From assembly GCA_947379975.1 (NCBI GenBank), contig CANCPF010000031.1, forward strand, positions 1-19,313: DNA of 19,313 nt, in the 5' to 3' direction. Shown here one piece after another: positions 13,914 to 19,313 of this stretch. The position numbers and the translations under genes are program-made. Source of the stretch: Methylophilaceae bacterium (GTDB taxonomy: Bacteria; Pseudomonadota; Gammaproteobacteria; Burkholderiales; Methylophilaceae). Numbering within the stretch: the stretch's first letter is position 1; each line of letters starts with the position of its first letter. The notes under the pieces were generated by a model, which was given only the letters and a program-made list of their open reading frames with translations, ran no database searches and was not told where the DNA came from.

Positions 13914-14588
13914 TCACTCGAAACGTTTTAACCCGGCAACATTGGTGATTACAATTTCCTTACCATTCACTTCAATCAGACCCGCGTTGTTAAGCCGAAA
14001 CATTACCCGTGACAATGTTTCCGGTGTGATGTTAAGCATTGATGCAATGGTTAGTTTATTCGCTGGCAACTGCACGCGTTCAGGATTTGGTGAATCGTTA
14101 CTAATTTGTAATAAATAGCCAATTAAGCGTTGGGTGCTATTTTGTAAAGAGATAGATTCGATGTCATTGACTAGTTGCCTATTACGCGCAGATATACCAG
14201 CCAACATACGTCGCACAACCGTAACATCGTTATCAAGAATATCAAAAATCACATCTCTGGTAATCAGTAACACTTTTGAATCCAAAGTAGCTTGAGCATA
14301 AATAGGAAATGAACGCTCTAAAAATAGCACGGCTTCCCCAAAACTTTGGCCCGGTTGAATCAGGCCAATCACTTTTTCATCCCCTTGGGGTGAAATTACC
14401 CCTAGCTTTATTTGACCTTCCAGCAACAGGTAAAAACCATGTGCCTTATCTCCACGATTAAATAACGTAATTCCACGTTGTACTTCCAACATCTTAGTAC
14501 CAGCAACTAATTGCGTAATTTGGCTAGGTTGTAATTCTGAGAACATGTAGAACTCAGATAGGCTGTTGGCAATGGCTTCTTTATGCAT
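13914..14588 (-). CDS. dnr: Crp/Fnr-family regulator of the Dnr (NO-responsive) type
   Basis: The product is 224 residues. An N-terminal cyclic-nucleotide-binding-like beta-roll spans about residues 12-130 (GDKAHGFYLLLEGQIKLG, GQSFGEAVLFLE). A dimerisation helix follows, then a C-terminal winged HTH (about 150-222) with recognition helix ITPETLSRVMFRL. The ETLSR pattern supplies the Glu, Ser and Arg that read TTGAT half-sites. The protein has no cysteine, so it cannot hold an Fnr-type [4Fe-4S] cluster; this favours the Dnr/NnrR class, which responds to NO. ATG 14588 was chosen over the ORF opening at TTG 14636 because the family starts here. It is divergent from norCB, and a perfect Dnr box lies between them. 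Confidence 0.88.
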   Translation of the reverse strand: MHKEAIANSLSEFYMFSELQPSQITQLVAGTKMLEVQRGITLFNRGDKAHGFYLLLEGQIKLGVISPQGDEKVIGLIQPGQSFGEAVLFLERSFPIYAQATLDSKVLLITRDVIFDILDNDVTVVRRMLAGISARNRQLVNDIESISLQNSTQRLIGYLLQISNDSPNPERVQLPANKLTIASMLNITPETLSRVMFRLNNAGLIEVNGKEIVITNVAGLKRFE

Positions 14589-14647
14589 CCGAATAACTCT
14601 TTGTATTTTTATATGGACGTATTGTCTACCAATCAAAATTTCGAACC

Positions 14648-14661
14648 TTGATGTGCATCAA
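14648..14661. promoter_or_regulatory. Dnr/Fnr box between dnr and norC
   Basis: TTGATGTGCATCAA matches TTGAT-N4-ATCAA perfectly. Its centre (14654.5) is about 31 bp from candidate -10 boxes on both sides: GACAAT on the minus strand (14621-14626) and TACTGT on the plus strand (14684-14689). That spacing corresponds to an activator site near -41.5 in each direction, so one site may activate both genes. Confidence 0.85.
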
Positions 14662-14734
14662 GAATTATTCACTACTTGCCTGTTACTGTTCACATGAAAA
14701 TTTTATTCACTACTTATTTCAAAGGAGCATTGTG

Positions 14735-15160
14735 ATGAGCGCAACTTTCACAAAGTCGATGGCGCGAAACGTTTTTTACGGCGGAGGGTTATTTTTCTTT
14801 CTACTGTTTATAGCGCTGACATTCGATACCATGCAGGCATTGCCAAAACGAGACAACAGTCAAAACATCACTCCGGCTGTTGCCCATGGCAAAAAACTAT
14901 GGGAAGTCAATAATTGCATTGGCTGCCACACCTTACTCGGTGAAGGTGCTTATTTTGCGCCTGAACTGGGAAATGTATACCCACGTCGCGGACCCGATTT
15001 CATTAAAGCATGGATTAAAGGCCAACCTACCGGAGCTCCAGGGCGCCGTCAGATGCCACAATTCAATTTATCGGATGCAGATATTGATGATGTGATTGCA
15101 TTTCTAAAATATGCATCAGAAATCAACACCAACAAATGGCCACCAAACATTGAAGGCTAA
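14735..15160 (+). CDS. norC: Nitric oxide reductase, cytochrome c subunit
   Basis: The product is 141 residues. A single N-terminal membrane anchor (about 13-30, FYGGGLFFFLLFIALTF) is followed by a periplasmic cytochrome c domain with the heme motif CIGCH (61-65), the stretch TLLGEGAYFAPELGNVY and the Met axial-ligand region RRQMPQFNLSD. NorC passes electrons from periplasmic cytochromes to NorB for 2 NO + 2 e- to N2O. ATG 14735 is supported by AAAGGAG (14721-14727). An upstream extension to 14648 would overlap the Dnr box and has no ribosome site. It lies 26 bp before norB. Confidence 0.96.
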   Translation: MSATFTKSMARNVFYGGGLFFFLLFIALTFDTMQALPKRDNSQNITPAVAHGKKLWEVNNCIGCHTLLGEGAYFAPELGNVYPRRGPDFIKAWIKGQPTGAPGRRQMPQFNLSDADIDDVIAFLKYASEINTNKWPPNIEG

Positions 15161-15186
15161 TCCGTCATTATCTAAGGAGATCACAA

Positions 15187-16563
15187 ATGAAATATAAGTC
15201 TCAGGCAGTGGCGAAGCTTTACTTTATCGCCGCGATTGCCCTCTTCCTAGGTCAGATTATATTTGGTCTGATTATGGGTTTACAGTATGTGGTTGGGGAT
15301 TTTCTGTTCCCCGCCATTCCTTTTAACGTTGCTCGCATGGTGCATACCAATCTGCTCATCGTGTGGCTACTTTTCGGCTTTATGGGAGCATCGTATTATT
15401 TGATTCCAGAGGAGACAGAAACAGAGTTATTTAGTCCTAAGCTCGCCATCATTACCTTCTGGGTATTTCTGGCCGCTGGGGTGCTGACGATACTGGGGTA
15501 CCTACTGGTGCCTTATGCCGCGTTGGCGAAAATGACCGGTAATGACCTGCTTAATACTATGGGTCGAGAGTTCCTTGAGCAACCGCTACCCACTAAAGTA
15601 GGTATCGTGTTGGTGGCGCTATCATGGCTATTTAACATCACCATGACGATGCTTAAAGGTCGTAAAACAGCCATTAGTTTAGTACTCACACTAGGTATGC
15701 TCGGTTTAGCTGTGTTCTTTCTATTCTCATTTTACGATCCAGTAAACTTAGTAAAAGATAAATTTTACTGGTGGTGGGTAGTCCATTTATGGGTAGAAGG
15801 AGTTTGGGAGCTTATCTTGGGTGCTATGCTCGCTTTCGTACTGATTAAAGTTACTGGTGTAGACCGTGAAGTAGTTGAAAAGTGGTTGTACGTGATTATC
15901 ACCATGACACTAGTCACTGGCATCATTGGGACAGGTCACCATTATTACTGGATAGGTGCACCAGCCTATTGGCAATGGTGGGGATCAATCTTCTCAGCCC
16001 TTGAGCCAATTCCATTCTTTATGATGACCGTTTTTGCTTTCAATATGGTGAACAAACGACGTCGTGAGCATCCTAATAAAGCCGCAACATTGTGGGCATT
16101 AGGCACTAGCGTGATGGCGTTTTTAGGTGCTGGCTTATGGGGTTTCTTGCACACACTAGCACCAATCAACTATTACGCGCATGGCACACAGTTGACGGCA
16201 GCGCATGGTCACTTAGCCTTCTATGGCGCCTATGCGTTGGTAGTGCTGACCATGATTTCTTATGCGATGCCTATACTACGTGGACGCGCAGCCAACCCAG
16301 AGCGAGCACAAATCATGGAGATGTGGGCTTTCTGGTTAATGACAGTATCTATGTTCTTTATTACGTTGTTTCTGACTGGTGCGGGTATTGTGCAAATCTG
16401 GTTGCAACGTTTATCTTCAACGCCTATGAGCTTTATGGCGGTACAAGATCAAATATCAATTTTTTACTGGGCACGTGAAGGTGCTGGCATAGTATTCTTA
16501 ATTGGCCTAACACTTTACATCCGTAGCTTCTTTGTCAAGGGAGAAAGTAAAGCATTTGAATAG
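15187..16563 (+). CDS. norB: Nitric oxide reductase, catalytic cytochrome b subunit
   Basis: The product is 458 residues, the length of the cytochrome-c-dependent enzyme; it lacks the long N-terminal extension of quinol-dependent qNor. It has about 12 membrane helices. The metal ligands are all present. His53 (MVHTNLL) and His342 can bind low-spin heme b, and His340 the active heme b3 (AAHGHLAFYG). His200 (HLWVEGVWE), His251 and His252 (GTGHHYYW) can bind the non-heme iron, with the conserved Glu204. Spacing matches the Pseudomonas NorB numbering with a constant offset of seven. AGGAG precedes the ATG. A strong terminator follows within 25 bp, so norCB form one transcript. Confidence 0.97.
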   Translation: MKYKSQAVAKLYFIAAIALFLGQIIFGLIMGLQYVVGDFLFPAIPFNVARMVHTNLLIVWLLFGFMGASYYLIPEETETELFSPKLAIITFWVFLAAGVLTILGYLLVPYAALAKMTGNDLLNTMGREFLEQPLPTKVGIVLVALSWLFNITMTMLKGRKTAISLVLTLGMLGLAVFFLFSFYDPVNLVKDKFYWWWVVHLWVEGVWELILGAMLAFVLIKVTGVDREVVEKWLYVIITMTLVTGIIGTGHHYYWIGAPAYWQWWGSIFSALEPIPFFMMTVFAFNMVNKRRREHPNKAATLWALGTSVMAFLGAGLWGFLHTLAPINYYAHGTQLTAAHGHLAFYGAYALVVLTMISYAMPILRGRAANPERAQIMEMWAFWLMTVSMFFITLFLTGAGIVQIWLQRLSSTPMSFMAVQDQISIFYWAREGAGIVFLIGLTLYIRSFFVKGESKAFE

Positions 16564-16585
16564 TTAATCAACTTGAAAAAAAGGA

Positions 16586-16607
16586 GGGGCTGTTAGCCCC
16601 TTTTTTT
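16586..16607 (+). terminator. Intrinsic terminator of norCB
   Basis: GGGGCT (16586-16591) pairs perfectly with AGCCCC (16595-16600) around a GTT loop, followed by seven T. A preceding A-run can pair with the T-tract. Confidence 0.92.
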
Positions 16608-16621
16608 ATTATTTATATACC

Positions 16622-16635
16622 TTGATTTGCATCAA
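16622..16635. promoter_or_regulatory. Dnr/Fnr box upstream of norE
   Basis: TTGATTTGCATCAA matches TTGAT-N4-ATCAA perfectly. It lies between the norCB terminator and norE. A -10-like GACTAT (16658-16663) is 32 bp from its centre, a spacing suited to an activator near -41.5. The norEFQD genes thus appear to have their own Dnr-dependent promoter. Confidence 0.82.
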
Positions 16636-16714
16636 TGAATTACTGGGCAGAACAGCAGACTATGAGACGCATAAACGCTAACTCAGCTCAACTCTACCAT
16701 CGGAGAAAATAGAT

Positions 16715-17323
16715 ATGCAAACTACCAATATGATCTCAGTGAAAGAGTCGTCCTTAGAAAAAATTGAGTATCAAAATCTGCCAGGTGACTTTGCATTATG
16801 GATCTTTATTTTTGCAGAAATGTTGGTGTTTGGAGTGTTGTTTATTGCCTACGCATTTAGTCGTGCGCAAAATGTTGCGTTGTTTAATGATTCTCAACTA
16901 ACGTTAAACCGTGGTTTCGGTGCAATCAACACAGTGATCTTAATCACCAGCAGTTACTTTGTGGTACGCGGCGTTGCTGCGATTAAAAAAGACTTAACGC
17001 ACCAATGCGCTTATTGGTTGAGTGGCGCTTTAGTTTTAGGCAGCGTCTTTGTTGGTATAAAGATGGTTGAGTTTTATGAAAAATTCAATGCTGGAATTTC
17101 AATGAGCACGAATAATTTTTACATGTTTTACTTGTCGCTTACTTTCTTCCACTTGATGCATGTGCTAATGGGCATGGTGATACTTGCTACCATTATTGCT
17201 AGAACTCGACGCGGCGCTTATAGCGCAAAACAACATACTGGGGTTGAAACAGGGGCTTCATTTTGGCATATGGTGGATTTCTTATGGATTATCTTGTTTC
17301 CTTTGGTTTATGTGATTCGCTAG
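16715..17323 (+). CDS. norE: NorE, heme-copper oxidase subunit III-like protein
   Basis: The product is 202 residues with five hydrophobic segments. It belongs to the cytochrome c oxidase subunit III family: the start LPGDFALWIFIFAEMLVFGVLF carries the conserved Glu, and the end GASFWHMVDFLWIILFPLVY contains the family HxxDxxWI pattern. NorE is not a catalytic subunit; in denitrifiers it improves assembly or activity of the NO reductase. GGAG (16702-16705) precedes the ATG. It is the first gene after the second Dnr box and is followed by norF after seven bases. Its length and context argue against a true oxidase subunit III, since no oxidase subunit I or II is nearby. Confidence 0.88.
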   Translation: MQTTNMISVKESSLEKIEYQNLPGDFALWIFIFAEMLVFGVLFIAYAFSRAQNVALFNDSQLTLNRGFGAINTVILITSSYFVVRGVAAIKKDLTHQCAYWLSGALVLGSVFVGIKMVEFYEKFNAGISMSTNNFYMFYLSLTFFHLMHVLMGMVILATIIARTRRGAYSAKQHTGVETGASFWHMVDFLWIILFPLVYVIR

Positions 17324-17330
17324 GGTCTTA

Positions 17331-17603
17331 ATGCAAATGTCTCAATCTACATTATTTTCAACATGCATCTTTGTGCTTTTGGTCGCGTTAACTTTTGCTA
17401 CGTTCTCTATTGGCGAGGCAGGCATGGCTGGAAAATACACCATGTTGATCTTGCTTGCCATTGCAATGATTAAGAGTCAAATGGTTGCACATTATTTTAT
17501 GTCACTACACCAAACTAGGCCCTTGTGGCGGCTGATTATGTTGATGTATTTTGTCATTGTTGGCGGCCTCATTGCAGTAGCTTATCTAATAGGCTTGGCT
17601 TAG
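17331..17603 (+). CDS. norF: NorF, small cytochrome c oxidase subunit IV-like membrane protein
   Basis: The product is 90 residues with three hydrophobic helices (about 9-25, 33-50 and 64-88) and the family core KYTMLILLAIAMIKSQMVAH followed by YFMSLHQTRPLWR. It resembles the prokaryotic cytochrome oxidase subunit IV family, which includes NorF. NorF accompanies NorE as an accessory factor of NO reductase. AGGG lies five bases before the ATG at 17331; ATG 17337 is an alternative start. The seven-base gap after norE supports co-expression. Confidence 0.82.
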   Translation: MQMSQSTLFSTCIFVLLVALTFATFSIGEAGMAGKYTMLILLAIAMIKSQMVAHYFMSLHQTRPLWRLIMLMYFVIVGGLIAVAYLIGLA

Positions 17604-17673
17604 AGCGATTAAACAAAAAACTAGATGCTAATAACTTTCAAGACATCCCTTTAAAAGTATTACTGGAACCATT

Positions 17674-18456
17674 ATGAAAAACCTACCTTTCTATAAAGCG
17701 CAAGGCAGTGAAATAGAGTTGTTTGAGCGTGCGTGGCGGAATCATTTACCTTTACTGATTAAAGGCCCGACAGGCTGTGGAAAAACGCGATTTGTTTCCC
17801 ATATGGCAGAAAAACTTAATTTGCCACTTTATACCGTTGCTTGCCATGACGATTTAACCGCTGCAGATTTAGTTGGCAGGCACTTGATCGTAGATGGTCA
17901 AACCGTTTGGAGTGATGGTCCGTTGACACGAGCCGTAAGAGAGGGGGGTATTTGCTATCTAGATGAAGTGGTAGAAGCACGTAAAGATACGACTGTGGTT
18001 TTGCATCCTTTAGCTGACGATCGTCGCATATTGCCTATAGACCGAACTGGTGAGCAATTATCTGCACCGCCATCTTTCATGTTGGTGGTGTCATATAACC
18101 CTGGCTATCAAAACTTTCTTAAGGGGATGAAGCCTTCAACTAGGCAACGCTTTATCTCGCTGGCCTTTGATTTTCCTCAAGCTGACGAAGAAGAGCTGAT
18201 TTTAACAGGCGAAACTAACATCGATGCGATGACCGCAAAGCGCCTAGTTTCAATCGCCAATGCATTCCGAGCACTGAAAGATCACGACCTTGAAGAAGTC
18301 GCTAGCACTCGTCTTCTAGTATACGCTGCCACACTAATTAAAGATGGCTGTGAACCTACATTGGCTTGCCGTGCGGCCTTGGTGGAAACTCTTACCGATG
18401 ATCCTGAAACAGCTGTGGCACTGCGTGAGGTAATAGATGCGACCTTTGGCAAATAA
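17674..18456 (+). CDS. norQ: NorQ, MoxR/CbbQ-type AAA+ ATPase
   Basis: The product is 260 residues. The Walker A motif GPTGCGKT (31-38) and Walker B ICYLDE (Asp97, Glu98) are intact. Downstream are VSYNPGYQNFLKGMKPSTRQ, holding the sensor-1 Asn and arginine-finger region, and the CbbQ/NorQ C-terminal helical part. This family pairs with a von Willebrand factor A protein (NorD) to activate NO reductase, probably by helping insert the non-heme iron of NorB. It follows norF by 70 bp with no terminator visible between them and precedes norD by 27 bp. GGA lies before the ATG; the ribosome site is only moderate. Confidence 0.93.
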   Translation: MKNLPFYKAQGSEIELFERAWRNHLPLLIKGPTGCGKTRFVSHMAEKLNLPLYTVACHDDLTAADLVGRHLIVDGQTVWSDGPLTRAVREGGICYLDEVVEARKDTTVVLHPLADDRRILPIDRTGEQLSAPPSFMLVVSYNPGYQNFLKGMKPSTRQRFISLAFDFPQADEEELILTGETNIDAMTAKRLVSIANAFRALKDHDLEEVASTRLLVYAATLIKDGCEPTLACRAALVETLTDDPETAVALREVIDATFGK

Positions 18457-18483
18457 CTTAATCAAGAGGATAGGTTAAGCCGT

Positions 18484-19313
18484 ATGGAAGAGTATGTCGG
18501 TGAGCTATGGCATAAATTAGTGACGCGAGTGGCTGATCGGCAGCATGAAGATGCTGCTGTGTGCTTAGATGAAATTAGCAAAACTGCAGCGATTTTCTTT
18601 CGAGCACTAGGGGGTGATGCCGGACTTAACCTCTCAGCAGCACCATCGACAAGGCATGGCGCTCGTCGCCGTTGGATGGAGCGTTTAGCCACAATAGGTG
18701 AGCGTGTAGAATTGTCATGGCGTGATGGTGAAACCCTGCGTTTGCCTGAACGCATTGCGATATTTGATCAGCGTAGACTAAATCGTGATTTATATTTATG
18801 GCTTGTTGCGCTTTCTGCCGCTGAGGTTGATGACAAGTTGCCTTGGATAATACGTAATCAAGTCGCAACAAAAATTACGCTCGAACGCTTTCCAGGTTTG
18901 GTACCTCGCTATCATCAGCTTGTAGATGCATTGTTGCTACTTCGTCCAACTACAGACGATTTGCCACCCGCAGAAGCGGCACAAGAAAGCGTCATTCGCC
19001 AAGCACTAAAATATCCAGGCAGCGTGACTGCATTACCTCCATCAAAAATTTCATTTCATCCTGTGGCTTTATGGACGCATCCGACCCCTCCGATTAGTCA
19101 TTTAAGTAATGTTAGTAACACTGATGGAGCGACGGAAAGAGAGCAGTCTGACAGTCCGAATACAGCAAAAAGTCGACGTAAACATGCAGCAGAACGGACC
19201 GATATGCCTGATGGAAAAGATGGTTTTTTAATGATGTTCAGAGCCGAGAGCCTGTTTTCTTGGACTGAGTATATTAAAGTCAATCGGCCGCAGGATGAAG
19301 AGGATGACCTGGC
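18484..19313 (+). CDS. norD: NorD, NO reductase activation protein, N-terminal part (cut by window end)
   Basis: An open frame of 276 codons runs from ATG 18484 to the window edge without a stop. It starts MEEYVGELWHKLVTR and contains WRDGETLRLPERIAIF, followed by LNRDLYLWLVALSAAE, which is the usual NorD N-terminal region. A low-complexity charged stretch (SPNTAKSRRKHAAERTD) precedes FSWTEYIKVNRPQDEEDD. NorD proteins are about 600 residues with a C-terminal von Willebrand factor A domain; that part lies outside the window. AGAGGATAGG upstream supplies the ribosome site. NorD acts with NorQ in maturing the NO reductase. The identification rests on these segments and on its place after norQ. 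Confidence 0.88.
   Translation, partial: MEEYVGELWHKLVTRVADRQHEDAAVCLDEISKTAAIFFRALGGDAGLNLSAAPSTRHGARRRWMERLATIGERVELSWRDGETLRLPERIAIFDQRRLNRDLYLWLVALSAAEVDDKLPWIIRNQVATKITLERFPGLVPRYHQLVDALLLLRPTTDDLPPAEAAQESVIRQALKYPGSVTALPPSKISFHPVALWTHPTPPISHLSNVSNTDGATEREQSDSPNTAKSRRKHAAERTDMPDGKDGFLMMFRAESLFSWTEYIKVNRPQDEEDDL

Noticed and set aside
13914..14588. A classical oxygen-sensing Fnr
   Set aside because: The protein has no cysteine residues at all, so no [4Fe-4S] cluster can be bound.
14648..14734. N-terminal extension of norC from ATG 14648
   Set aside because: It would overlap the Dnr box and promoter, has no ribosome site and resembles no NorC N-terminus; ATG 14735 has a strong AAAGGAG.
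16715..17603. Subunits III and IV of a terminal oxidase
   Set aside because: No oxidase subunit I or II genes are near; size, the preceding norCB and the following norQD identify them as NorE and NorF.
1..19313. CRISPR arrays, tRNA or rRNA genes, insertion sequences or phage genes
   Set aside because: I looked for direct-repeat arrays, cloverleaf-like sequences, transposase or integrase motifs and terminal inverted repeats, and saw none I could support.

Overview
The window is chromosomal DNA of about 42% G+C (estimated by eye) from a Gram-negative proteobacterium. The gene families and order suggest a betaproteobacterium, possibly Methylophilaceae (Methylotenera-like). That placement is inferred from family resemblance and was not tested by a search. 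Nearly all of the window is one nitrogen-oxide metabolism island, with an unrelated drug-efflux regulator at the left edge.

Layout. (1) 1-783, minus strand: the start of a membrane-fusion-type efflux protein runs off the left edge. It is preceded by an overlapping TetR-family regulator that has a clear sigma70 promoter and an operator-like palindrome. (2) 784-1098: regulatory intergenic region with a hairpin repeat, a consensus NtrC site, a possible IHF site and a well-matched sigma54 promoter. (3) 1099-13610, plus strand: assimilatory nitrate/nitrite reduction, in the order nasT, attenuator leader, nasS-like sensor, outer-membrane porin, cobA (siroheme synthesis), nirB, MFS nitrate transporter, a PP2C-phosphatase/Ser-Thr-kinase/membrane-anchor fusion, nirD, and the molybdenum nitrate reductase. 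(4) 13667-14588, minus strand: a Dnr-type Crp/Fnr regulator followed by a small DUF2892 membrane protein. (5) 14735-19313, plus strand: respiratory nitric oxide reductase, in the order norC, norB, terminator, norE, norF, norQ, norD (norD is cut by the right edge).

How it fits together. Nitrogen limitation (NtrC plus sigma54) should transcribe nasT. A strong terminator between nasT and nasS then gates the rest of the operon. One leader hairpin carries the A1/G4 hexaloop expected of ANTAR-protein targets and overlaps the terminator stem, so NasT would allow readthrough when the NasS-like sensor binds nitrate or nitrite. The porin and MFS carrier bring nitrate in, NasC reduces it to nitrite, and NirBD with siroheme reduces nitrite to ammonium. 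NO is handled separately by cNorBC, whose promoters carry perfect TTGAT-N4-ATCAA boxes that Dnr should recognise.

Most noteworthy features: the attenuator placed between nasT and nasS, the dual phosphatase-kinase protein inside the operon, the apparent sharing of NirD by nitrate and nitrite reductases, and a hairpin repeat that shows a compensatory base-pair change between its two copies.
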